This document shows positions 1-10,791 of a stretch of 64,000 nt of DNA, piece by piece. Position 1 is the stretch's first letter, and the number at the start of each line of letters is the position of its first letter. Below the pieces are notes generated by a model. That model ran no database searches and had not been told where the DNA came from. It worked only from the letters and a program-made list of their open reading frames with translations. Position numbers and translations under genes: made by a program. Source of the DNA: Tanypteryx hageni (taxonomy: Eukaryota; Arthropoda; Insecta; Odonata; Petaluridae); contig CM054113.1 of the NCBI GenBank assembly GCA_028673005.1, positions 71,806,500 to 71,870,499 on the forward strand, read 5' to 3'.

Positions 1-203
1 CGGGGGTCACGAATTCGAATACCGTCGATGTGCTCGTCTTCTTTTCGATGGCATGCTATGTGTAGGAAGTGCTTTCTCGAGCAGATTAAAAATAAACAAA
101 CAAAAATAAAATAAATCGTTTCAAAAACTGAACAAACGACGTCAGTTATAAATATTTTATATTCGGCTGGGCGTGATCTGTCAGAACTGTGTCAACGAAT
201 AAC
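1..203. other. Left-edge sequence, no gene recognised
   Basis: Mixed-composition sequence with an A-rich stretch near position 100. I see no reading frame, RNA motif or repeat that I can name. A gene crossing the left window edge cannot be excluded. Confidence 0.5.
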
Positions 204-730
204 CTATTCAAGCGAATCCATAGATTCGTGGCCTCTGCCGGCGTCAATCTCCCTATTTGCGGCGGGTGGTAAAATAAATGGCGCCAAAGAACGCGACAGC
301 GGCGTCTCGCTCCCTTTGACAGCCCAAAACGAAAGCTCGCAGCGACGGCGCTTATCTGAAACTGCGCCGCTAAGCTGTCCGGCCGACCCCCAAACGTTCG
401 TCATAGCTCTCGCGCGCTCAATCGCATCTGGCCTGCGTTATCGCGAAAAGATTGATGTCGCTCCCCAACGAGCGAGGGAGTGTTTTTTAATCATCCCTAA
501 TTTGGCGATTTTCTTCGGAAGAATACTTCGAGGTCAGTGTCAGTATCGTCGATGCATATATTATTCGTCAATCGTCATCTTTCTCGTCCTCTTGTCCGCA
601 TCACCCGCATCGTCTTGCGCAACGGCTTAACTCTTTATACGCGCCCACTCTAGAACGTTATCGCTCCCTCCCTCTTTCTCGCTATGTACCCGGCCGTGAA
701 CCCTGCTCGTTGCCGCTCTCCCTTTAGAGA
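204..730. other. GC- and CpG-rich patch
   Basis: This stretch is clearly richer in G+C and CpG than its AT-rich surroundings. Open frames exist on both strands (for example 316-630 plus and 204-404 minus), but neither protein resembles a family I know. Such a patch can be a promoter, an enhancer or a GC-rich first exon. Nothing in the sequence decides between these, so I list it as a compositional feature only. Confidence 0.4.
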
Positions 731-955
731 GGGCTGGTATGGCTGAGTGAGAGAGTCGGCGCCGTCGGATAAAGCGCCCATCTTATGCAATGGACCGATG
801 AAAGTTAGTATTATCGTGAAGAGGAAATTCATGGGGAATATATTATTCGCGTGTATGGGTGGACGGAGAACCGTTACTGACTATGAGAAATTAAAAAATA
901 AATAAATATGCTTGCTCGTCTAACGGTTGTAATCCAGTCGACAGTCATGCTAGGG

Positions 956-1112
956 AAGGGGTCGGCAACATGAGGCTCTAAGAGTACATACTTGTTGCTC
1001 TTTAGAAATTATCAGTAATGAGATAAGCTCATTGCAATCACTCGAACTTCTAAAATAAGGCCATACAGGTTGTCACTGTGCGACTCCCAGCTTTTTAGTT
1101 GTCAAAATGCGT
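956..1112. mobile_element. Possible decayed hAT-type element end
   Basis: The start (GGGGTCGGCAACATGAGGCT, from about 957) has the look of a hAT-superfamily terminal repeat. It is followed about 120 bp later by a 'gcgactcccagc' motif like those inside such elements. No matching opposite terminus or 8-bp target duplication could be found, so this is at most a one-ended remnant. The assignment rests on the short terminal motif. Confidence 0.3.
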
Positions 1113-2037
1113 GCCTGGTTGCGGTTGGAAAAACCTTTTTGTAGGCGTCGGAGTTATATTACTTATACATGAAATGTTTTGATCAATGAAAAGGCGAATA
1201 TGTCTTTTGGAAATTTAATCGATCCAATGAATTCTGAAAATCTGTCAGAATCTTTCTCACCCAGAAACTTAATCTCTAACAACGAATCAAGCTGTGAGCG
1301 CATCCAAATGGTGGGGTGATCCCTACAGTTTGAACGTCCATTTATTTATGTCTCATGTTATCTTTATATTTTAAATTGCTACAAAACATGATGAAAAAAT
1401 AAGGAATGTGTTACTACGGCTTTAACTAACAAACTGGACTAATCATGATCTTTTAGGAATTATCATTGGGCATTTATAAATTTCTGCGGGGCTGAACATG
1501 GCAAAGCAGTCGAATTAATCGAAAAGTTATCCTATTTTATGTACGTGTCAAACATTTATGGATTTCCTAGCTTAAATGCACTATGAAATCCATTTAGATG
1601 CTTCCCTTTTCCACGTCAGTTTATATTTTGCATAAATCATTTTATTCGGTGGCATTTGTATTGTGATTTCTAGCGCATGAGACATTTTTATTGGGCAGAA
1701 AATAGAAAGCGTCACAATTAGCTTTGATAATGCAAAATAGCTGACGAAAAAATAAGGATTCAATCTTTAAATATTTCTTCATATTTTCTTAGAGATATTC
1801 ATTACATTTATATTTGGAAATCGTTCAATGTAATTTAATTGCTCATTTACTCGTTTAAAAAATACCCTCAAAACATCAAAAACAACTATATTTGTAAAAT
1901 GAGTTTTTTCATAAGACAATTATCCCGTCTTTAAATGTTTGTGATCCCCGATCCGACCAAAACATTGCCAATATATCGGGAAGGCAGTTGGAGCGTCACT
2001 CCGCGACCTCTCGTGCCATTCATGCGTTCGCGGAATA
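1113..2037. other. AT-rich intergenic or intronic sequence
   Basis: AT-rich unique-looking sequence without a credible reading frame, repeat boundary or RNA motif. I see nothing to annotate. Confidence 0.5.
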
Positions 2038-2400
2038 GTGAAAAAGGAAAAAAATTCTGTTAGCAGATTGCGCAGATTCGAGGACAGAGAAGAGAAGGGG
2101 TGGAGCGTCGGGAGATATGAGGAGGGAGGGGGGAGAGGAATTGGGCGTGGGAGGAAAAGGAATGGATGGAGCGATGCGATGTCACGAGGTCACGGGGAAA
2201 GGACGTTTACCCTCCCGTTCCCATTTCCCCTTTTAACCCCTCTGGAAACCTCTCTGCATCTCCCCTCTCATTCGCACCACTCCTAAACTTCCCTCCTTTC
2301 TCTCTGACGCACTTAGAGGAGTGTTGGTGGAAGGGGAGGGAGCGAGGGAGGTGCGAGGCGATGAGATGGTGGAGGGGAGGGAAAGAAGATAACGCCCGCG
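2038..2400. repeat. Purine/pyrimidine tract with two strand switches
   Basis: The plus strand is purine-rich from about 2040 to 2200, pyrimidine-rich from about 2210 to 2310, then purine-rich again to about 2400. The overlapping open frames on both strands come from this skewed composition. The alternation could allow intramolecular pairing or triplex formation, but that is inference. Confidence 0.5.
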
Positions 2401-3889
2401 ACCCCTTCATGAATGAAGGCTATTGTGGCTCCGCCAGATCAGAGTGCGGACTCCATTGGAAACGCATTATTGTTCGTGCAAATTCTGAATGAGATTTGAG
2501 CCATATAACTCTACTTCGATATTTTTCATCGTAGATCCCGTACTTCCTTGCGCGATGCTCCATCCTATAGTCTTTCTGAGCTTCTCGAAAATTAAGTTAT
2601 CATCACGTGTAACATATTCGTGTATTTACATATTAGTGACAAAAATCATGCTCCTGCGAGTCACACAGGGTTTACTCCTTCATTTTTAAGGCAACGTTAT
2701 TTTCCCAAATATGATGATCATTTTTCTCAGTATAATTCGACCTACAAATATTGACTTATCCTTATTCTGCCCTTATCCATGCAGTTTGTATGTTTAACTT
2801 CGCGCATATGGTCTAAATTAATGTCTACTTGAAATTTTGCAACTTTCGCATCTATTTTTTAAATTTAGATTTTCTCTTGCTATGAAAAATCTATGAAGCT
2901 GTCTATCCAATCTGATGAAGATTTCGAGTATAACCTGTGTTTTCATAACGGAACCTTATCAGGCTGATAGTTGCTGATATAAAAAGAGAGGCCAAATTTT
3001 TCTATCCTTTGAATATTTTCATCGATAATCTTATTAGCTACCGCTAAAATTTTCTTAATTTCACGCTCTATTCCTCCCATTTCCCTTGTAACGAAATTCA
3101 TAATTGGTCTGGATGGAAAAGTTGATGGAAAGAAAGAAATATTCTTCCTTGTCTAAGAATACAAGTGTGGTTTTTGCCTAAAACACATAAGTTGAATATA
3201 ATACGCCCTTCAGTTTCATAGTATGTTTTCATTTATATATCAGATATAATAATAACTTGCAGTTTTCTAATGACCTTCATCGCTAAGCTTGTGATATGCG
3301 GACAATGGAGAAGTTCCATTGAAACTTTCAATATTACAAAACATGAAAAGATAATGGAACCAAACTAATCGAATTTTTGGAATCCATTGGAAAAAACTCC
3401 AAGATGATACATTTGGCTGTTACGCTATCGGATACGTGGACGGTCAAATCATCGCCCTAAACATCGATAAAAGCTCTTCTTATTGTTGTTACAAGCAGAG
3501 TTGTGTCAGATCGCGCCATTACCTTTGCATTTACACTCAATTTATCACTAAGTGGGCGTTTGTATTGGCCAAAAAGCCATAAAAAACGATCCCATCTGAA
3601 TAACCAAACAAAACAAAGGTTTTCCTCCTAGCCCATCGACTTTTAAGGACGGTTTTTTTCTCAATTGGCTCTTCGGCTTACCCTCCAATTTCACTCATGA
3701 GAGGGGAAAGAGGACAGAAGGGGATAGCGGCGGCGTATTCCGCTAATTGCCCTCACCCAGAGTGGTATTAAAAATTATTTCCACTACCCATTATGGAGAT
3801 TTCGCGATAACAACTCACCGTTTGGCCCCCAAAAGCTCAACAGCATCTCTATAGCGTAGTGGGCACCATCAATTTACTCTGGATAGTAT
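2401..3889. other. AT-rich intergenic or intronic sequence
   Basis: Unique-looking AT-rich sequence. Short open frames (such as 2489-2689) have no recognisable product. No repeat with clear boundaries was seen. Confidence 0.45.
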
Positions 3890-4570
3890 TTCGGTTGAGG
3901 AAAAAGGGTTATGATGGGAGAGTAGGGGGAGATATTTGAGTGGAAAGGGGAAGATGCGCTCTCCCGATTATCACGTGACCAATCCTCCCTCCTCCTCCTC
4001 TCCCTCCCAGCGACGCCTCCGGAATGGTGGGCGGTGGAGAAGGAGGTTTCAGCCTCCGGGCAATAGTCTATGGAGAAACAGAGTCGAGAAAAGTGGGGAG
4101 ATGAGGCATAAACGAGGCCCCCACGTCGTCGGAGGAGTAGTTTTTTTTTGAGGTGCGGTAGAGGTGCGGTCAGGGTGGCGTCTTTTGTGGGGAGAAGTAA
4201 GGTGGTCAGTTGAGAAAGAGAGAGAGAGAAAAAAAGGGTGTGGAGGCGGTAAAGGAGGAGGAAGAGTTGGTAACCGTGTGGGGGAGGAGGGGAAATGAGA
4301 AGGGGTGGGGTGCGTGTGGGAGGTGGAGTAGGAGGCGGCGGGGCAGAACAGTGTGTGAAAACCTGTTCGCTCTCACCGCTGGGCTTCTTGAGAAATTCGG
4401 CGCCCACGGCTGGACCGAGAGGAACGTGGTTGCCTCTAGGGTGGAAGTGTAGGATGTTAACTCCCTCCTCCGGTCTCCGTGGAGAGAAAATCTTCCTGCG
4501 CCCCTGACCGTCTACGCCTCCTCCTCCCACAGCCTCCCTACCACTTTCCTCCGCCTCCTCCTGCTACCAA
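3890..4570. repeat. Purine/pyrimidine-skewed GC-richer tract
   Basis: Blocks of G/A-rich and C/T-rich sequence alternate here, including a long purine run at 4205-4345 and a pyrimidine run at 4500-4570. Overlapping frames on both strands (the longest is 218 codons, minus, 3874-4530) translate to Pro/Ser/Leu- or Arg/Gly-rich low-complexity peptides. They have no domain and are treated as artefacts. Confidence 0.45.
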
Positions 4571-5079
4571 AACAGTGCCACCAGGGATGCCATCATCATC
4601 ATCAGTTACTCTCATCTGCACCCATTGCCTCCGTTCTGATCCTATTGTGCAGCATTCCAAATTATAAGTTTTGGACTATCTTTCCCCGAGAACGGATCCC
4701 TACGAAATAAGGAAGCTTCTTAAAAATTGGTTTCCCCCATATCATTTCGGTGCTTCGAGGTCCGTATCCTCATATTTTTTCATGTGCCCACGTGTCCTGT
4801 TTGCAAATAATTTGCTGGTTACTTTGTCGCATTTTGTATGATGAGTCATAATCGTCATTATTATTATTTTGTTGTAATTTACCCAAAGTATGTAAGTAGA
4901 TTGAACTCATTGGCAGGAAAAGTTGTTGAGTGCGAAAGCCCATACAGGCGACAGCATGCGGTCATGTGATGTTAGAGACCTACCTAAGCTTCACCAAGGC
5001 CGACAATATATAGTTTTGTATCAAAATGATTGGCCCATTTTGAAAAGCTTGTTGAGAAGTCGTGTTATCGTTATAAATA
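4571..5079. other. No gene recognised
   Basis: Ordinary sequence with a short CAT trinucleotide run near 4590. Nothing else supportable seen up to the target duplication of the hAT element that follows. Confidence 0.45.
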
Positions 5080-5402
5080 CGATAGGGCAGCGGTTCCCAA
5101 TCTTTTCGAGTGTGCAGACCCCTTTTCAACCTTCAAAAATTTCAGGGATCACATCATGCTGCTAGTTTTTTTTACACTCCATTGTATATGGAAATCTAAC
5201 GTAATATCAAAGGAATAATAAGCACTCAGCAACCGTTTGTAATGTGTCACTTTACATTTTGTGACATTCTAATTGATTACCTCAAGAAATATATTTGCGG
5301 AGCATAGCAGTGAGGATGTTATTTTTTCCGCGGACCCCCTGTAGTAGCCTCGCGGACCGCCAGGGGTCCGCGGACAACGGATTGGGAACCACTGTGATAG
5401 GG
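5080..5402. mobile_element. Non-autonomous hAT-type element with 8-bp target duplication
   Basis: The element runs from 5088 (CAGCGGTTCCCAATC) to 5394 (GATTGGGAACCACTG). Its ends are near-perfect inverted repeats with the CAGNG...CNCTG form of hAT transposons. It is flanked by an 8-bp target duplication with one mismatch: CGATAGGG (5080-5087) and TGATAGGG (5395-5402). The 307-bp interior encodes nothing and carries GC-rich subterminal motifs (repeated 'gcggacc'). Length and content fit a MITE mobilised by a hAT transposase encoded elsewhere. Confidence 0.85.
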
Positions 5403-5455
5403 AAATGTCGGTATCTTCCCATCACTTTGTTTCCAAAACCCTGAGCGTCATTCTG

Positions 5456-5575
5456 TAATTATTTTATTTATTTTGGATAGTTGTACCATTAAGGATTATG
5501 TTATATTTATTATATTATATTTATTATCGTATTGTATTTATTATTATTTAATATATTACTTTTAAATTATAAATT
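5456..5575. repeat. TTA/TAT-rich low-complexity sequence
   Basis: A run of degenerate TTAT, TATT and ATTT units with no coding or structural content visible. Confidence 0.6.
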
Positions 5576-6829
5576 ATCCTATCTCTAATTAGAGGCATTA
5601 CGGCTGATGGCAGACACAAATTCATGAAATTAAATACGTAGTAATCAAATTACACTTAATAACTTAAACCTTTAAGTTAAGCAATTTATAGTTTTGTATT
5701 TTCCTCAGAACTCACCCAAGTTTGCATAATTACGCAACAGCTATATCATAATCGCATGGATTTTTAGCAACCGGTAATTTTATGTAATTTAAATGATTAC
5801 GTTTGAGGTTTGTTTTATAGTTAATTGATAAGTAATCTCTTTATTCTGGCTGTCTGAAATTTAACTCGGTTAGTTACATTTAGACTTCTATCTGATAGGA
5901 TAATGGAGGGAAAAAACCGGGCCATGCCTAGCGTTCTGATATAATCTGCGTTAGGAAGGCGTACGCTCGGTCCACATTTCCTTTTAATCGGCCCAAGCGA
6001 TAATGACATGTAAAATATCTTTAGGTAGTTCCGTTTCCAACCAACTTTTAGTGTTAGCTTGGTATTTATCTTTGTGTAATCAAACCTTGAATAACAGCGG
6101 TTCAACAAAGCAGCTCATGAATCTTACGCCTCATGAAAACTGTCATGCGCTGGATACCGTGTCATAAATGGCCCTTAAACGAAGGGGATTAGGTTTTGTG
6201 TAATAGAGTGATACGATTGTTTAATAAACCTTACAATTGTTAAATTCCAGAGATTAATAAGTGGCATTGGTCAATTTCGTAACCTCGGATTGAAGTACAT
6301 ATATGTGATGCCATTTCGCGGTCTGTAGTATATGAAATTATTTTTCTCTAAAATTTCAGTATTAATAATTCAATCGTTCAGAATGATTCGATAAACTTAG
6401 TAGGAAATTGCCGGAACACTAAATTTATTCTTTAAGTTTGAAAACAGCTTTAACTATAAAATTCAGTAAGTTGTGTGCTTTATTCTCCTATATTTTATTA
6501 TCGACTTCGGTTTTTTTATTGCTGTTTAATATCCCTTAGATATTGAAATACGATCTTCCAGTTTAAACATGCGAAGCGGGTTAAGTATTTCAAATTCCCT
6601 AATCAACCGATTAATAGTAAAGTTTTCACGCTCAAATTGATAACCCAAGCTAAAGTGCCGAAATTCGCGTCATTTCTCTTAAAATAATGTGGCAGGACAG
6701 TTTTATTACTCTGGTAATAATTTGCAATCACTTTAATTCACACACACGACCGAAGTCGATATCTCTCACTATTTCTCTCTCTTCGAATCGCTGCGGCATT
6801 AATATCGTAAATCTATTTTAAAAAATCTT
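5576..6829. other. AT-rich sequence, no gene recognised
   Basis: AT-rich sequence. The 95-codon minus-strand frame at 5821-6108 shows no domain I recognise. No repeat boundaries seen. Confidence 0.45.
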
Positions 6830-7560
6830 TTCATTTCAATCCTGTTTCCTTTCAAATTCCTTCCCGGAGTTTCTTTTCCTGCTTGCATTCTCATTTGTTT
6901 GTTTTTTCCCACTTCCGAGAAACGGATCGGCCATCATTGCCCGTTTTTTCATTTATCCCTGTTTTTCGTACACACCCCCTTTCTCTGTTTCTAATCCTCT
7001 CTCTCTCTCTCTCTCTCGCCGCCATGGTTTTAGGTGGAAAAGGAGATGGAGAATGTGGGGAGAGAGATGGGGGTGTGTGGCATTGGTATAGGAGAGGAAT
7101 GGGATGGGAAAAAAAGGGTTAAAAGGGGGATTTGCCGATGCATCGCGGAGATAGGCACGGAATAACAGTTCGTGCGTTCGTATCTCAATCGCCGCTCTCG
7201 GGCCCTTTACCGAAACTTTTCTTTTTTCCCCTTCTTTTCAGTGGGAAAACATGGGGAAGGGGGGGGGGGGAGGAGGGAGAAGTCCCGTCCAAACGAAGGG
7301 ATTTTTATTTTTCTTTTCTCTCATCCACGCCCATGTGTGTTTCCATATCTGCTGCTGCCGCCGCTGCATCGAATCCGATCTACTGTAAGCACACTCGCCC
7401 CCGGGGGGACAGCCAGCGACTACTACCTTATCGTCCCTGGATTTTTCCCACGCTCCCTCCTTTCGTTTCTGATCCGTCTCTCTTACCCTTCTCACTGTTC
7501 TTCCTCTCTTTGTGTTTGCCTATTCGCTCTATTTCGATGCGTAAACTAGCTCTTTTTCTT
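6830..7560. repeat. Pyrimidine-rich region with (CT)n and a G run
   Basis: Mostly C/T-rich on the plus strand, with a pure (CT) run at about 6997-7018, a purine block at 7025-7130 and an uninterrupted run of about a dozen G from 7259. The open frames (7132-7614 plus, 7172-7549 plus, 7238-7495 minus) overlap one another and give Phe/Leu/Ser/Pro-rich peptides with no domain. Confidence 0.5.
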
Positions 7561-7869
7561 AGGCATTTAGTTTGGTTTATCCCCAATGTATTTTCTCCCT
7601 CGCTTATGTCTTAACATTATTATCTTCTTAACTGTTATCTTTCTGATCGTATTTTCCCCCATGTTTTGCCGTTTCGTTGAACACATTGAACAAAACAGCG
7701 TAGCTCAGGTTTAATACTTAAAATCAAGTGTTAGTTTAGGCTACGATTTTCTCACGTCACGCACATGCTGAAAATGTGATGCGCTCAATTCAGAACGGCG
7801 TATAATTAAATTTTATACGTGTTGGGTAAATAAGTATCCCATATGTGCACAATAGTAGCCGCGTTGGAT
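7561..7869. other. No gene recognised
   Basis: Short stretch of mixed sequence between two pyrimidine-rich blocks. Nothing supportable seen. Confidence 0.4.
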
Positions 7870-8345
7870 GTGTGTTTACTATAGCTCTCGCTTTTCCCTT
7901 TTTTCCGTTTTCCCTATCTTTTAACACTCTCACTTTCGATTAAGCGATCATTCCTCTCTTCATTCTCTGTACCCCGTTCTTTTTCATTCTATTTCTTTTC
8001 TATGACCTCTTTAATCTTTCCTTGTTTTTCTTCCCTTTCCCTGCCTAACATCTTGTCCTTTTTTCCCTATTGTTTATTTTCCTGTTATGTTCGTAGTTTC
8101 TCTTCTGCATTATCTCTAGCTTTCGCTTCGCTTTTTCCCAAACTTAATGCCCATTTATTATTGTATTATTTTCTTTACCTACTTACATATTTCATACCTT
8201 GAATTTTATATTTTATCCTTCATTTTGTTTTCTCATTTTAATTCTTTTTCTTTTCCCCTTCTTACCGCACTTTTTTTGCTTTCTCTTTTTATTCCTCCAT
8301 GTTTTTATAACATGGCACATGTCCCGCTCTTTAAAATTCTTTAAT
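7870..8345. repeat. T/C-rich tract
   Basis: Strongly T- and C-rich plus strand. The overlapping plus-strand frames (8002-8202, 8147-8344, 8199-8441) are Phe/Leu/Ser-rich translations of this skew and not genes. Confidence 0.55.
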
Positions 8346-8563
8346 ATATCGTCTCCGAATTTATATCTAAATTTATTTTATGTGACTTTGTCAACCCTTT
8401 TATTCATACCAATTTTTTGTAGATGGCGTATATGTTTTTAAATATACTTTTGCCAATATCAGTTAAAATGAAACCTGCGCAAAAATGCCGAAATTTACTA
8501 CTAATTTACCTAATGAAACTTTTGTGCGAAACCATTAGCCACAATAAAAAAATATTGAATTAT

Positions 8564-8600
8564 ATGTGTGTGTGCGTGTGTGTGTGTGTGTATACACATA
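8564..8600. repeat. (TG)n microsatellite
   Basis: Alternating TG run with one CG interruption, ending in a short TATACACATA palindrome. Confidence 0.85.
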
Positions 8601-8780
8601 TTCGGAGATAAAATTAACGAGTTAATGGGTTTTCATGTTTGCAACGAAGTTGCTCTGGAGGAAACGCTGTATTTGAGAAATCTAGCACCGTACGATGGAA
8701 ATGAGAACATCAGCAACTGAATTCATTGCTTGTTTCTGGAATTTTACTTAATATTAGAAAAACCAAGACTAAAATGAATA

Positions 8781-9151
8781 AAATAAATTATTTTTAAAAA
8801 GTATTTTTAATATTAATATTCTGTAATATATGCGTAGTAAAATGAAAAAAACTAAAATTTCTTAAATTAAATAAAGCGCAGTAAAATGAAAAAATATAAT
8901 TTTGAAACTTTGATCATGAAATATTGAAATTAAAGGATTTTGGCGTATTGAATTTAATTAGTTATTTGTATTGATGTTATGAAATTACCGCCAAAATCCT
9001 TTAATTTCAATATTTCTTGATCGAAGATTCAAATTTTATTTTTTTCCTTTTAGTGCGCTTTATACAATTTAAAAATTTTATTTTCTTCATTTTAATACGC
9101 ATATATTAAATAATTTTAATACTAAAAATAAATTTTTAAAATAATTTATTT
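8781..9151. repeat. Long foldback (inverted repeat) element, probable MITE
   Basis: The left arm (8781-8945) and right arm (8989-9151) are inverted copies separated by a loop of about 43 bp. The innermost 20-odd bp are almost perfectly paired (TTAAAGGATTTTGGCG at the left against CGCCAAAATCCTTTAA at the right). Outer portions are AT-rich and more diverged but still align, for example 'gcgtagtaaaatga' against 'tcattttaatacgc'. Nothing is encoded. The form fits a hairpin MITE or foldback transposon; no clear target duplication was found. Confidence 0.75.
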
Positions 9152-9375
9152 CCTCCTAACTTTTTCTCATTTTCTTTATTTTCATTATCTTCTCCGTATA
9201 CCTTTCTCTTCGTAATTTTTCGCATTTATCAATTTCTCTTCTCTGTTCACCTCTCTCTTTCTCACTTCACTTCCCTCTTTTCCTCTCTCCTAGTCTTCTC
9301 CTTCACACGCCCTATGCCTCTCTTCCTCTCCCCATCCCTTTCTCTCCCTCTCTACAACGCGATCACCGAGATCCC
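9152..9375. repeat. Pyrimidine-rich tract
   Basis: C/T-rich plus strand directly right of the foldback element, with frequent TCTC and CTCT stretches. No coding content. Confidence 0.5.
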
Positions 9376-10498
9376 CTCAAATCGATACGATTGAAATGTT
9401 TATTGGCGTCCAAGTGGTTGCCTCGGAGATAAGCTCTCTTTTTCTCCCTCTCTCTGTTAGACTACACGTTGAGAAAAAACTCCTCCCATTCTTTTACCAC
9501 TTTTATCGATGTACTCGGGCGATTGGAGTTCGCGGACTTTCTTTTAGAGCCCTGTGGGATTATTTGACAAAAAAAGAAAACGCGGGAAGTGAATCGAGTG
9601 TGATTATAAGGGAGGAAACTAGAGCTGAAAAAAATCGGGTCGGACTTCGGCGAATAATGGTGTGCCGGGAAAAGGAGACTAGAAAGTATTTCGTTCATTT
9701 GCATTTTTAACCTAGGCAGAGTTGTGTCAACGGATTTGGTACATGGAGTTTAATTTTCTTGACTTGTTGAAAACATTGGTCGTCATTCAACGAATTGACA
9801 ATCAAATCTCACGAATAACCGAAAGTTGATCTGCATCGAATGATATCATCATTTCTGGGGAATTTCAGCAAAGCTAAATCAACGGTGACTTATGAAGGCT
9901 GTTATGAGGCGAAAAAATTTTGAGCTTAGGCTTGAGTAGCTAAGATCGATTGAGTGATTGTTTTTTTCTACGTGATCGGAATAGTTTTCTGTTCCGTTAC
10001 GTGAAGCATAAGAATTTTACGCGTGTTGTTTATTTTCAAAAGGAGGATAAATGAAATCATTATTTATGGAGACTGAATTTTCTACTCGATATGACTTTTT
10101 GTCCGAATGCATTACGTATCTCTCAAAATCTTTCAGTTGCTTGCGATTTTAAGAAACTAATATTCAAACCGTGCTTTTCAATTTCTATATAGAAAAATGT
10201 CTATTTTAGAAATGACATGCCATTGTGCTGGCAACGAATGTCTTATTTATGTTTTCAAACTTTCGCATGGATATTTATTATTAGTTCTAGTATATTAATA
10301 ATGAGTCGAGACTACGGCTGGTTGGTTGGTTTGTATTAATGGGTAATCAACCTCTTGAATTATTATAACCATAACTATTTCCACACCGTACACACACACA
10401 CAAAGGAGGAGGGAAATACTTTACATCCGCCATCGAAAACTTTTCACGGCTAATGAGACCTCGTAGTGCCTAAAAGTAACTCTGTATGTAAACAAATC
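9376..10498. other. No gene recognised
   Basis: Frames open on both strands at about 9396-9710, but neither product resembles a known protein. The rest is AT-rich with a short CA run near 10390. Confidence 0.4.
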
Positions 10499-10791
10499 AT
10501 ATCAGGCAGGGGCGTCCCGTGGAATTTTGGCGCACCGGGCGAGATAGATCTCCAGCTCCATAAAGGCTTGTTGAGATATTTACAAAGTGCATGTTAATTA
10601 ATTCATCGCTCTGTAAAAATTATCGATAATGAAAAAATTAAAGGAATGCCATCAAGATCCCAGCCTGTTCCGCGATATAAGTTGACATCCAATATTTATT
10701 CACCTGCAAATAATGCATAGATAAATGATCGGGGTAGCGCCCCGGGCAGCCTCCCGGCTCGCCCGTACCTCGAGCCGGCCCTGATATCAGA
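10499..10791. mobile_element. Non-autonomous hAT-like element with target duplication
   Basis: The element lies between 10507 (CAGGGGCGTCCCGTGG) and 10783 (CCTCGAGCCGGCCCTG). The outer bases of the two ends are imperfect inverted repeats. Flanks are an 8-bp near-duplication, ATATCAGG at 10499-10506 and ATATCAGA at 10784-10791, the size made by hAT transposases. The subterminal regions are GC-rich and the middle is AT-rich and non-coding. At 277 bp it is far too short to carry its own transposase. Confidence 0.75.

Noticed and set aside
3874..4530. 218-codon minus-strand frame
   Set aside because: Pro/Leu/Ser-rich translation of a skewed tract, with competing plus-strand frames and no domain.
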